Origin: Charina bottae
Lineage: Eukaryota; Chordata; Lepidosauria; Squamata; Charinaidae
Length of the DNA: 64,000 nucleotides
Reading direction: 5' to 3'
Assembly (NCBI GenBank): GCA_023362775.1
Contig: JALMGJ010000003.1
Coordinates: 54,661,416 to 54,725,415 of the forward strand
The notes beneath the pieces were generated by a model that saw only the letters and a list, made by a program, of their open reading frames with translations, had not been told where the DNA came from and did no database searches. Within the stretch, counting starts at the first letter, position 1; the number at the start of each line of letters is the position of its first letter. A program made the translations under genes and the position numbers. Below, piece after piece: positions 12,401-22,200 of this stretch.

Positions 12401-12402
12401 AG
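3284..12402 (+). CDS. RAB3B: RAB3B-like small GTPase, 3' part of gene (last two coding exons)
   Basis: Rab3 GTPases sit on secretory and synaptic vesicles and control regulated exocytosis. Two exons are visible: 3284-3408 and 12215-12402. They join in frame through a split Gly codon with GT-AG splice sites. The first encodes the G4 guanine-binding motif (VGNKCD), the second the G5 motif (EASAKEN). The protein ends in CSC, the CXC double-geranylgeranylation signal of Rab3. The hypervariable tail (LQQKCSC) is closest in my memory to RAB3B rather than 3A, 3C or 3D, and NRDC lies next door as in mammals. Earlier exons (P-loop, switch I and II) lie upstream of the window. No frame damage is seen. 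The paralogue assignment is inferred from the tail and synteny; the Rab3 family call is firm. Confidence 0.88.
3409..4549. other. RAB3B intron, proximal part
   Basis: No exon is recognised. A GGTTCAAATCC box at about 4098-4108, inside a region readable as a tRNA-like head, hints at a decayed SINE around 3960-4140, but I could not place its ends. Confidence 0.35.
4878..5556. mobile_element. hAT MITE family A, copy 1 (nested)
   Basis: It begins CAGGGCTTTCCAAACTGTGT and ends AGTTTGGAAAGCCCTG. The flanking octamers are CCTTATCC and CCTTAACC (7 of 8 match). The interior contains a duplicated block (5041-5125 and 5344-5430) carrying a GGAAGCCCGGCAGCCTGCAC segment. No coding capacity. Confidence 0.85.
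5947..6109. repeat. perfect 58-bp inverted repeat with 47-base loop
   Basis: The arms at 5947-6004 and 6052-6109 are exact reverse complements by direct reading. A second, overlapping pairing exists between about 5927-5955 and 6002-6031, differing at one base or so. The structure lies inside the outer hAT element. Confidence 0.85.
6150..6312 (-). repeat. CCAAT/GC-box minisatellite inside hAT element
   Basis: About four to five units of roughly 37 bp. On the minus strand each reads as a GC-rich segment plus GCGGGCGGGAGCCAATCGCG, so every unit holds a CCAAT box (GCCAAT) and a GC box. Confidence 0.75.
7545..7858. mobile_element. hAT MITE family A, copy 2
   Basis: Termini are CAGAGCTTTCCAAACTGTGT and AGTTTGGAAAGCTCTG. 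Flanking octamers are AGCTAGAC and AGCTAGAA (7 of 8). The interior has three approximate repeats of a block containing GCAGGTCCTAGTGCCTGC. Confidence 0.85.
8164..9760 (-). mobile_element. Penelope-like retroelement, left arm of palindrome
   Basis: This 5'-truncated Penelope-like element runs on the minus strand, with its 5' end at the centre of the palindrome and its tail at the left. It contains an open frame with reverse transcriptase and GIY-YIG endonuclease domains, followed by a tail with a hammerhead-like core. The tail stops about 35 bases short of the right copy's tail. A 13-bp target duplication flanks the pair (AAAGAAAGATATG at 8151-8163 and 11339-11351). The two arms are nearly identical, so insertion was recent. 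Confidence 0.9.
8325..9740 (-). CDS. Penelope-like RT and GIY-YIG endonuclease, 5'-truncated
   Basis: The 471-residue open frame is the C-terminal part of a retroelement polyprotein. RT motif A is near residues 39-50 (SFDVVSLF), motif B near 91-104 ([10 protein letters not shown]), and the catalytic motif C is FRFVDD near 126-131. A GIY-YIG endonuclease follows, with GVY at 322-324 and VYIG at 333-336, then a conserved Arg region (YTRIKEH). RT plus a C-terminal GIY-YIG is diagnostic of Penelope-like elements. The annotated Met is not a natural start, because the N-terminal part is missing at the palindrome centre. It lies in a RAB3B intron and is probably not expressed as a host gene. Confidence 0.9.
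   Translation of the reverse strand: MATLLQTHIGQTPSHIKDSGHFINKISTLKLNHMDKLVSFDVVSLFTKVPVRDTLALIKQIFPEDITALFQHCLTTSYFQWENEFYEQMDGVAMGSPLSPVIANFYMEHFEKQALESAPITPTVWFRFVDDTFAIWSHTEEELEKFLDHLNGIHPNIQFTMEKETDGKLPFLDTLVIRKPDLKLGHKVYRKPTHADRYLHKNSSHHPRQKRGMIKTLVDRANRNCETQFLNSELNHLNWVLQANGYSKNEIKRAIKPRKQHPTEEKQPHTNKVFLPYIKGVTDRMGKLMEKHNFQTVFRPTRKIQQMLKSAKDKRDPRTAAGVYRIPCSCGQVYIGTTKRSIYTRIKEHERHCRLQQPEKSSVAEHALKQTGHKILFENTEILDNTKSHYTRLYREAIEIHKHQHSYNKKEESLKISKTWLPVLKNTACKRSTNSVQPPGHGNTSHNEHANHAHQPLANISTQQKTPPNLL
9801..11078 (+). CDS. Penelope-like RT and GIY-YIG endonuclease, 3'-frameshifted copy
   Basis: This 425-residue frame matches the left copy through the RT (FRFVDD) and GIY-YIG (GVY, VYIG) regions. 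Then it diverges after HKHQHS, where the internal replacement changes the reading frame and ends the protein early. Like the left arm, it lacks the N-terminal part. Confidence 0.88.
   Translation: MATLLQTHIGQTPSHIKDSGHFINKISTLKLNHMDKLVSFDVVSLFTKVPVRDTLALIKQIFPEDITALFQHCLTTSYFQWENEFYEQMDGVAMGSPLSPVIANFYMEHFEKQALESAPITPTVWFRFVDDTFTIWSHTEEELEKFLDHLNGIHPNIQFTMEKETDGKLPFLDTLVIRKPDLKLGHKVYRKPTHADRYLHKNSSHHPRQKRGMIKTLVDRANRNCETQFLNSELNHLNWVLQANGYSKNEIKRAIKPRKQHPTEEKQPHTNKVFLPYIKGVTDRMGKLMEKHNFQTVFRPTRKIQQMLKSAKDKRDPRTAAGVYRIPCSCGQVYIGTTKRSIYTRIKEHERHCRLQQPEKSSVAEHALKQTGHKILFENTEILDNTKSHYTRLYREAIEIHKHQHSSQTPAHIPRTWEYFSQGTC
11216..11247 (+). ncRNA. hammerhead-ribozyme-like core in Penelope tail
   Basis: CTGAAGA is followed by a potential short stem and then GCGAAACGT. 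This matches the CUGANGA-stem II-GAAA layout of hammerhead ribozymes, which are known in Penelope-like elements. The canonical U is replaced by A, and stem II looks weakened here, so activity is doubtful. The reverse complement occurs in the left arm near 8210-8260. Confidence 0.45.
11352..12214. other. RAB3B intron, distal part
   Basis: I recognise no exon or repeat apart from ordinary AT-rich sequence. It ends at the acceptor of the last RAB3B exon. Confidence 0.5.
12215..12402 (+). CDS. RAB3B: RAB3B last coding exon
   Basis: The exon follows a CTAG acceptor. It encodes [20 protein letters not shown] and a variable tail ending QQKCSC, then TAG at 12400-12402. The CSC end is the prenylation site. 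Confidence 0.92.
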
Positions 12403-12547
12403 TGCCTCAAAAATCAGTAGGAAAATTTTCTCTGATGCAGGAATGTTTTATCATCACTTACTGTCTTTAAGAAGGGATGTGTCTGTGCTGGTGGAACTAG
12501 GTATATTTTGTTCAATGTCCACAAAAAGCCTGTAATATATTCTACGC

Positions 12548-12682
12548 CAGTGTTTCTCAACCGCGGCAATTTTAAGATGTGTGGACTTCAACTCCCAGAA
12601 TTCCCCAGCCAGCATGGGTGGCTGGGGAATTCTGGGAGTTGAAGTGCACACATCTTAAAGTTGCCAAGGTTGAGAAACACTG
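12548..12682. mobile_element. hAT MITE family B, copy 1
   Basis: A 135-bp near-palindrome with termini CAGTGTTTCTCAACC and GGTTGAGAAACACTG. Flanking octamers are TTCTACGC and TTCTACGT (7 of 8). It lies in the probable RAB3B 3' UTR or just downstream. Confidence 0.9.
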
Positions 12683-12694
12683 TTCTACGTTATG

Positions 12695-12700
12695 AATAAA
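12695..12700 (+). terminator. candidate RAB3B poly(A) signal
   Basis: This is an AATAAA hexamer about 290 bases after the stop codon. Another lies at 13517-13522. Which one is used cannot be told from sequence, and a much longer 3' UTR is possible. Confidence 0.35.
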
Positions 12701-13804
12701 ATAAAAAGTGGCTGTAAGTGCTAGCGTTCCATTGAGAATTTATCTTAGTTTAATATTTTATAGTGTTATCCCATTCTGAGTTATGCTTGACATTCCTAAT
12801 AATTTTATTAATAATTGAGCCAGATAACAAGAATTCAAACACACTTCTGCATTGTTTGCCACTGTTAAGACTGAAGCCACTGTTAAGACTGAAGTATGTT
12901 TAAATATTTGTTTTAATGTAAGCAATTTATACCATCAATCAAGAAATAGCAACTTGTTGTAATGAAGATGCACATTGACTGCATGTTGATAAAAGGGAAT
13001 TAACAGCAGAAGCAGGTAATAGAACTATTAGCACATGCAGAGACAATTTTAAGACATTGTATAGCTCCATTTATTATTATTTTTGGCAGTCTTTCTACCC
13101 TTATTCCACCATTCAGCCCCCAAATACATCTGGTTATTTGGTAGTAAGTCTCACTGAACTCAGTGGTAATTATTTATTAAGAGATATGTAAGGGGTTGTG
13201 CTATAAATAAGGTTGCAATGCTGTATTCACCATTATCAGAATAAATCCAACTGTGCTTAATGAGGCTTACTCTGGAAACCTAAATAAGATTGTACAGTTC
13301 CATAAAATCTGCATAAACATACACAACATTCATTTCATTTCAGCCATTCTATGGAGAGTAAGTAAAAAAAAATCAGTAGACTGTGTGAATTTTTCTCATT
13401 TTGGTATTAATTATAATAAAAGTTTTATTTTCTTGTATGTTTATGATTTGGTGTTTAGAAGGTACTGTCTTATAGTGCTTGTAGTGTACTTATTGTTCTT
13501 GATAAGTTTCTGACAAAATAAAATGTTATTTGGTAACTACAGGTTATCTTATTAATTTAGATAGCTGATGGGCACAAATAACCTATCCAAATACAGCAGG
13601 AGATTCTTTCAAATGTACAACTATGCACCAGAGTAAAATCTCTTTCTAAAGCTGGTATGCAGAGTAAACAAGGAAATTCAGGCAATGTTAATGATATTAC
13701 AATTTATATACCATGTAAGGCTGCAAATCATGTTGAATTCTCCAGAAGTAGAATTCTCCAGAAGGCTACAATGTTAACACCAAGGGAGAGCTTATTTTTC
13801 AAGT

Positions 13805-14290
13805 ACCACATACAGTGGGGCAAAAAAGTATTTAGTCAGCCACCAATTGTGCAAGTTCTCCCACTTAAAAAGATGAGAGAGGCCTGTAATTGACATCATA
13901 GGTAGACCTCAACTATGAGAGACAAAATGAGAAAACAAATCCAGACAATCACATTGTCTGATTCGGAAAGAATTTATTTGCAAATTATGGTGGAAAATAA
14001 GTATTTGGTCAATATCAAAAGTTCATCTCAATACTTTGTTATATATCCTTTGTTGGCAATGACAGAGGTCAAACGTTTTCTGTAAGTCTTCACAAGGTTG
14101 GCACACACTGTTGCTGGTATGTTGGCCCATTCCTCCATGCAGATCTCCTCTAGAGCAGTGATGTTTTGGGGCTGTCGCTGGGCAACACGGACTTTCACGG
14201 AGGTGTGTTTGGGATCATTGTCATGCTGAAAGACCCAGCCACGTTTCATCTTCAATTCCTTTCAATGCATCTTCTATATGAAAGAGAAAC
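13805..14290 (-). mobile_element. Tc1/mariner relic with transposase fragment
   Basis: A terminal region (CAGTGGGGCAAAAAAGTATT at about 13813) is followed by non-coding sequence and a minus-strand frame (14028-14255) encoding [13 protein letters not shown], the third-Asp region of a Tc1 transposase. The 5' part of the transposase and the other terminal repeat are missing. The coding part retains an open frame, which suggests modest age. Confidence 0.85.
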
Positions 14291-14659
14291 TTGCTAGATC
14301 AACCTCAAACCCTGAAGGTAAAGAACTTGATTTTACATAAGTACTGCCCTCCGTTGATCCAAAAAATGCTGAAAAATGCAAAAATTGACACGGTTTGAGT
14401 TTCTGATATGAGAACTACTCTAGGTTAGACTGTAACAAGGTAGGGAAAGCACTAAAAATTTATTTAACTAGAATAAATTTCTAGTTTACCTTTTACCTCC
14501 CCACCCACCAGTCTCCTCAGTTTCCAGGTTCAAAACACAATAAAAATAAAATGAAATACATTATACATCAGCATGAAGGTGTTATAACACAACAGGGTCA
14601 GTTAAAAATAAATTTCCATGAAATTAAGGCAGTAATTCTATTAACAGTATCTCAGAAGT

Positions 14660-14945
14660 AAATTCTTGAGTCAGGCCCAACTTCTGATGACTTTATAGGC
14701 ATATCCATGCAGTTTTCTTGGCAACAGCAGGAAAAGGCTCATCCCTCACTTCTGGGATACATTTTACTTCCTGGTTTAACCTACAGATTTAGTAATTCCT
14801 GGTGGTCTCTCAACTAAGTCATAACCAGAGATCTGCTAAGGTCATGAAGGTACTGCCACTTAGCTACACTACTCAGGAGTAAACCTCATTACATTCAGTT
14901 CTAAGTACAGTAGACCTAAAACTGAGCATAGGCCAAGCTGGGGGG
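14660..14945. repeat. unclassified dispersed repeat fragment
   Basis: The stretch around CATCCATGCAGTTTTCTTGG resembles one near 57830 (CATCCATGTAATTTTCTTGG), and both have similar downstream sequence. They look like diverged copies of one SINE or LINE family that I cannot name. Confidence 0.3.
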
Positions 14946-15827
14946 GGGGGAACTGATTTATCACCTTCTTCATATACTGGAAGATTCTAGATTAGATTAC
15001 AGCTGGGTCTGAACTCACCAAGGACCAAGAATATTCTTCTGTGCAAAACAACTAATTTAAATAGATGGAGAAAGTTACACAAACAGTGATTAAATCCATG
15101 CTTACATTTTACAATAGGATGGCTGTAACTCAAGATGATTGCAGATGCCTTAGGTTTACTTAAATATTTTTCATAGGTATGGGTTGCAACAAGTCTTAAT
15201 ATAGGTAGGTTTTAAGAATGAGTCAGATACTCTGCGGGGGGTGGGGGAGACAGGATCCTCAGAGAACTGCATCTGAATACTGCAATTAACTGTGTATTGC
15301 TCAGTTACGAATTAAATTTATGTACACCAATCTTGCTGTATGAAAATTTAACCCAGGGCCTTTCTCCACTCCCCCCCCCCCCCGCACTTCTTTTTCTGCC
15401 ATGTCCCCTTTATATGGGAGGCAACATCAGGTGCTCAGTAGCGGGTGGGATCGGAGAGGAATTTCTTGGCTATCCCAGGCTGAGGCAAACATGCCCCCTT
15501 CCATCTCTACCCCGTCAACTACATCTGCTAACACGCCACTTTTGCCTCCCTGCAAGTACGCTACTTCTATCACATCCAGTATAAGAACTGGAAACATATT
15601 TCCTTTCCTAAAGGATCTACAGGCTCCCAAATGTGGATGGACTCTAATTCCCATCAGCCCCAACCAATGAGGCCAAGGATGCGGAAGGCCGAGAGTTGCT
15701 GTCCGAAAATATCAAAATATACCCAAGTTGTTCATCCCTGTTGCAGAAACACCAAAACCATTTTCCCTTACAAACAATTCTACCACCGAACTCCCGTGTC
15801 TTGATCGAGCCTCTCGTAAGAACGGAC
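14946..15827. other. intergenic sequence upstream of NRDC
   Basis: It holds G- and C-homopolymer tracts at about 14941-14950 and 15370-15383, and a diverged repeat at 15629-15680 (GGACTCTAATTCCCATCAGC). No gene is seen. Confidence 0.4.
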
Positions 15828-16284
15828 GTCACACATTTGCCCAGGAAGCAACATTCGGTCCCCTCCCGAGGGGTGGTGCCTCGGCCGAAGCATAAGGAAA
15901 ACTGCAATGGTTTGCTCTACTCCCGCCTCCTCCGCCGCTATGTATCTATCAGAGAAGCGATTTGCCAAGGAACCTCAGGATTTGTTGGTAGGAATCACGT
16001 GAACAAGAATCTGGGCTCTGATTGGATAATAGCGGGGGTTCGGTCTTTAGCACCGGCCTGTGATCTTGCAGGCTGGAACGGCCGGGCCGGGGTTTGGCCC
16101 GCGGCGAATGCGGAAGGTGGTAACCGCTGTATCGCGGGCGAGCTCAGGAGCAAGTCAGCTGCGAGTTGGGCAAGCCTTCAGCAGTCGTGGTGGTGCCGGC
16201 CTGAGTGACCATCTAGCCGGGCCCGAAAAGATCTTCGCCTTCAGGCCCATCGTGTGTCGCTTCTCCGCAGTTACCGTGACAGCC
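15828..16284 (+). promoter_or_regulatory. NRDC promoter region and 5' leader, CpG-rich
   Basis: CpG density rises here and stays high through coding exon 1, as in a housekeeping CpG-island promoter. A palindromic E-box TCACGTGA is at 15995-16002 and an inverted CCAAT box (GATTGG) at 16020-16025. No TATA box is obvious. The transcription start cannot be fixed from sequence alone. Confidence 0.6.
16108..16284 (+). CDS. NRDC: NRDC N-terminal extension from upstream Met
   Basis: The frame runs uninterrupted from ATG 16108 into ATG 16285. The leader starts MRKVVTAVSRASSGASQLRV, which is rich in Arg, Ser and Ala and lacks acidic residues at first, as in a mitochondrial presequence. The human long form has a similar basic leader before an AMPGR segment, which is matched here by TAMPGR at the second Met. 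Confidence 0.65.
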
Positions 16285-19200
16285 ATGCCGGGTAGGGCCA
16301 AGGCCTCGTCTGCCTGCGGCCCTGAGCAGCCTGAGAACTTGGAGGGCAGCCGTGGGGCTAAGGCCGGCGCCGTCCAGGAAGAACCTGATGCGGTGGGCGG
16401 AGGCCTCATCGCCACCTGCGAGCCTAGCCCCAACGTGGGTGATCCCGAGATTGTCAAGTCCCCCAGTGATCCCAAACAGTACAGGTACTTTGAGATGCCG
16501 GAGCAGGCCGCCAAAGACGGGGGGGGGTGTCGGGGGGTCGGAGTTGTGAATTTGCCTACTCGTTTTAAAAGCCAGCAGCTTTTCCTAACCGGATGATCCT
16601 CCAGAAGCATTGAACTATAACTTCTGTCACTCACAGCCAATATGGCTTGAGGTAGCGATGGTAGTCTCATATGTTTGGAGGCATCTAGAAGGTGCCCAAC
16701 CGGGAGAGGCTGATTTCTGCTGAAGGCCGCCCTCACTATTTCATTGATCTAAATGAAGTGTGTATGGCCACTACAGCAGTTTAAATACTTGAAAAGGAAG
16801 GGAGAGTGACAAACAAAACATTCAGGATTAGTCTTTCAGTTTCTTGTCATTGTAGTATTTAGGCCCTTTGTTCAGAGGCAACCGCTCTCCGAATTCAAGT
16901 TGCAGATGAGGCAGTGGGACTTCTTATCTTCATATTTTGCATATGAGCAGTCTCTGGGTATCTGGTCAGCCTCTGTGTGAAACAAGATACTGGATATGAT
17001 TAATGTTGGTCTGATCCAATCCAATAGGTGGATTCTTGAATTATTACCACCCAGGATCACTTTACCAACCATGGATTTGGATTTGGCCACAGAGACTCAG
17101 GTTCAGAGCCATGCTCTGGCATTAAACACCCTGCTTTAGTATTTAGGTGACTTAATAATGAGTTCTGTACCTTTAATCTGAGAAGAAAATGATATATAAC
17201 TCAAAAGTATACTGTACTATGAGGTTTTTCAAGAAAGTGCGGAAATACAAATGATCCCTGAAATGTATGTTGTCAGGAAAGTAGGACTCGCTGTCAGAAT
17301 TGGGGCTTATTTTTAGGTAAGTATGTATTTTTCATTCTTGCCTCAAGCAAATAAAAAATGGAGTACCACACAATCTGAAGCAAGGGTAAGGAACTGTTCT
17401 GTGGAGGAGTGTATGCTAATGGTGGGTGGCATGAGCCACATTGCCCATTCTGGAACCAACTCATTATACCTTAAAATGTATTTTAAAAGCAAATGAATAT
17501 ATTAAAAGATCTTGTTTTAATGGTTCATTAAAGAGACCCCGAGAAGACATGGCATACCAGGAATAGAGCCAGTTTGGTCTAGTGGTTAAGGCAACGGGCT
17601 AGAAACCAGGAGACTGAGAGTTCTAGTCCCGCCTTAGGCATGAAAGCCGGCTGGGTGACCTTGGGCCAGTCACTCTCTCTCAGCCCAACTCACCTCACAG
17701 GGTTGCTGTTGTGGGGAAAATAGGAGGAGGAAGGAGTATTAGGTATGTTTGCCACCTTGAGTTATTTATAAAAATAATAAAGGCGGGACAGAAAATACCT
17801 ACCTACCTACCTTGTTTAGTTTTCATTCAAAGACAGTGAAAAGGATATCTAGTTGGATTTCTGTTTAACTTTCTAGATACATCAGACTAAAAAATGGATT
17901 ATGTGCCTTGCTGATTTCGGACTTGCATAACCCAGATGGTAGCCCTTGTGTGGTGTCTTCAGAAGGGGAAGATGAGGGTGACTCTGAAGAAGAAACTGAT
18001 GAAGATGATGATTCTGGAGCAGAAATAGAAGATGACCAAGAAGGCTATGATGATGAATGTGATTATGATGAAGATTTAGATCCTGATAGTGAATTAGAAG
18101 AGCTAACAGATAAAGATGAAACTCGGAAAAGAAATTGTACAGAAAAGCAGGTGTGTATAATTAATGTATTCAATTTGGATTGAATAATGATTACAGCCAT
18201 ACACTGTTTTAGCCATTGGTGTGGTACACAGGTAGGTCGCAATTAGTGCAAGTTTGAATAATGCGATATTCGATTTAGTGCAACTTGTAAATTGATACTA
18301 GGTCGCATTTAATGCAACCCAACATTCAGTGAATGCGAGGCTAGTGTGTGTGCAATTGAGGCTAGCACACGTACAGTTGTGGTTGGGGTTTTTGATGCTG
18401 CTAATCTTCGTGTTTGCAAAATGGAGAAAAGGAAGATTCCATCAGAGGAAAATAGTATAAGTTTAAAAAAGAACAGGCCTGTTATTACATTAGAGCAAAA
18501 AATTGATGTAATTGAACAACATGAATGTGGTCATAGCAACATTAAAATATGACAAGATGTTGGAATGCCTGAATCTACAGTAGAATTTTTTTGTTTTTAT
18601 TTTGCTTTCTATAACTACTCTGACTTTGTTAATCATAAATTTAAATTGTAAGTATATTCTTTTTATCCTTTACTGTAATACTTCATTAATATACATATAC
18701 AGATTTATTTTTAAAAATTTTCATTGCCTATTTCCATTGAGCTGGAACCAATTACCAGATTTTCTGTAGAGATACTACTTTGAATAGTGCAAATTCGAAT
18801 AATGCAACCATTTTGTGGGATTCATTAACCACACTAATTGAGACCTACCTGTATATTAATAACAAAAGGCAAGAGAATGAATCAAAACAGTGATGTCCCA
18901 CTTCCTAACCTAGAACTTTTTCACCTCTGCTGAGAGAGCATTACTTCAGTATGTCTATGAAGGTTCTCAGTCATCCAGGTGGAATTGTCTGTAGCTTGAA
19001 TCATGTCAACTGGATTTCTATTTTCTCAGTGGAAACGTTTCGCTCCTTATCCAAGGAGCTTCTTCAGTCTGAGCAAAGTTAGTAAGGGAATCCTAAATAT
19101 GTTTCTAGGTAGCTGTGTGACCTTACACCTGGGGCTAGGTCATGGTTATATTGAGATGTTATTTTAAGTCCTTTTATCATCTAAAGGAGGATCGTTAAGA

Positions 19201-22200
19201 TCACCATGGTGCTGTTGAGCTTGTGAAATGGTCTTAATCTTTCTAGGCACAGAAGACAAAGCAGGGAGGAAGATGTGCAGCTAAAGACCAGCATAGGCTT
19301 CTTTATGTTGTACGGAACTGAAAGGGGAAAAAAAAGATCCTTAAAGAATCTTTTTTATGGAGGAATTTTACAGTTGTATATAGCAGCCAGTGGTGTGTTT
19401 CTAAATATTTCTATGTGTTTCTCTTCTTTCTTCAGTCTGCAGCTGCACTTTGTATTGGTGCTGGCAGTTTCTCTGACCCTGATGAGCTGCCTGGACTGGC
19501 ACATTTTCTGGAACATAGTATGTTTTGCTTTAAATGTCACCGTTAACTGTTTTTAGAATCTTGCTCTAAATTATCTATGAAATAGCCATTAAAATCATTT
19601 TCAGTAAGTTCATTTTAAACAAGCAGTTATGCAGTGGCTGGTTTCAGAATTCCATTTCATCAACTACAGTACAATTAATGATTAACCTTAATCTTTGTTT
19701 CAGTGTGTTTAATCCTCCTGAGGAGAGACTGTTATTATTTTGTTTTTCTGTAGGTTATTTTTAGGTAATACAGGGAAAGCCTGTAGAAAAGTTGTGTTGA
19801 TGTCCATATGAATGCAGAGAACAAGAAAGGATCCACTGCATGATTGATTGATTACAAGTAGCCCTCAACTTAATGACCACTCGTTCAACGACTTCAAAAT
19901 TACAATGGTGCTGAACGAGGGGGACTTAAGACTGGTCCGTGAAGTTGTGGCCATTGCAGTGTCCCCGCAGTCACATGATTGCGATCTGGGTGCTTGGGTG
20001 CCCAGCTCACGATTATGATGTCACAGTGAGCCACGGTCATGTGATCGCTATTTGCGACCTTCCCTGCTGACTTCCCATAAGCAAAGTCAACGGGGAAGTC
20101 CCGTAAGTCGCTCCCGCCAATTTTTCTCCCAAGGAGCCCCGCTATGGAGTATGAGATTCCAGGGATCTTGTACTCTGCAGCACTCCCCCGCCTGCCCACA
20201 CTCCATAGCGCATGCCTGCCCACAGCACCCCCCACCCGCGCTTCCCCTGCACTCCTTGCCTGAGACTCCCACCTCCTCTCTCTTAATGACCTGTGCGGTC
20301 CTGGGGTTATGACAGCAATGGGGATTTCTGGGATTGCCGTTGCTAAGTGATGCGGTCACATGACGTCATACTTTACAACCGCATCGCTTAGTGGCGGCAA
20401 TCCCAGTCCCAATTGCCATCGTAACCTGAGGACTACCCTGTACGTTCTATCAAGTCATTTTTGAGTCCTAGTGACCACATAGATAGATTTTCTCCATTTT
20501 CATATTGTAATTGTTTCAAAACATGAAACAAAATTTTAATGATGTTTTCTTACTGAAATAGTTGTAATTTGTCTTTTGCCCTAAAAGGTCCTTGGGACAG
20601 TAGACAAAAAAAAAATAGTTCAAAGCAATACATTAATTATTGTGCTATGGTCTCAGAGAACTCAATCAGTTTTATATAAAAAAATCATTAAGAGACCAAA
20701 TATGGTTATTGTCTCTCTCAAATTTGCCTAACTAGGGTAAGGCATTTCACAGTATGTTGATAGTCTCAGGGAAAACAATATCTTAAGTTTCCTGAAGTTG
20801 AGTTTCTGTTGATGATGTTATACACCATAGAGCTTCCAAAAAATATAGCAACAGTCTAGGAGCTCAAAGCTCACTGCAGGGCACTCCCTCCTCCAGATGT
20901 TTGCTACAGCAACAACCCTCTGAAGCAGGTTGGGCTGGAGCCCCCTAGGGAGCTTCCGTGGATGAGGGCAGACTAGAACCTGGATCTCCCTGCTCCTAGT
21001 CCACCATCTTAACCACTGCACCCCCCTGTCTTTCTGACATCATGAGCCCAGATAGGAAACAGTTCAGACAACCAGTTTTATAGAAAACATGGTGCTCAGC
21101 ATGATTTAGGGGTTTACTAAAACGAAAGAAAGAGGCTGGCTGTATTGGCTGATAATTATCTAGGATGGCAAAATCCCATGGTGATTGATTCTGCAAATGC
21201 TTGTTTTAGAAGCATTGGAATACAACCCTGCTTCAAAGCATATTCACGCTCTCCTCTTGACTGGCTTTTTCCAGCCAAGATTGACATGGATCCTGTAAAG
21301 AAGAGCTTGGCCTTGTTCCTCCGAGTAACTGATTCTCATCTTAGGCCAGCAAAAGGAAGTACTGTACACACTGGCTGGATTCACACCTTGTATTAAAGTG
21401 TGATTTTTTAAATAAATCATGGTTGGGTTCAAGCAACATGCTAAATCATAATCCATGTTTTACGAATTACGGTGGTTGGCTTCACAATAGCTTAGTTAAA
21501 ACCAAACAGATCGGATTATGATTAGCAATGAGTGAACTGGCCTCTGCGTGTACGAGTGCAAGGGAGAGAAGGAGAGAAAAGATTACTAAAGTCTATGGTA
21601 TTTATATGTCTCTGCTATTAGGATTAATAATTGGGGGAGTTGGGCGGTCATATAAATTTAACAAACAAACAAACAAATAAATAAATACATTTTCTTCCTA
21701 TTTCTGATTCTTCTCCTAGTGGTTTTTATGGGTAGTTCAAAATATCCAGATGAGAATGGATTTGATGCCTTCCTGAAGAAACATGGTGGGAGTGACAACG
21801 CATCAACAGACTGTGAACGAACCATCTTCCAGTTTGATGTACAGAGAAAATATTTCAAGGAAGCTCTTGATAGGTAACTCAGCTGTGAAATGGTGGGAGT
21901 GATACTGCACTACATTTCAGTTGTTAAAGCATTTAATGGGTTTCCAGCTTTCAAGTAAACTACTGAAAAAATAAATTTAAAAAAGTGTTTTAGTGATTAG
22001 ATCTTTTGATAATATATGACTTTGTAAATAAATGTAAAAGTTGTTGCTCCAGAAGCTTACAAAAAATTGTCTAAGTGTAGTAAGACAGGTTTTTTTTTAA
22101 ATGAGTTAATAGTTCTGTAGAGCAGGGATGGGCAACTTACAACTGGAAGGGAGCTGTAAATGTCAGGGCAGTGATACAAAATTGTTTATGCAGATTAACT

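Noticed and set aside
16155..16736. Antisense open frame of 193 codons over NRDC exon 1
   Set aside because: A shadow of the GC-rich coding exon and promoter; no protein-like features.
17575..17640. tRNA gene (GTGGTTAAGGC followed by a B-box-like region)
   Set aside because: It is the head of a CORE-SINE repeated five times in the window; no acceptor stem closes.
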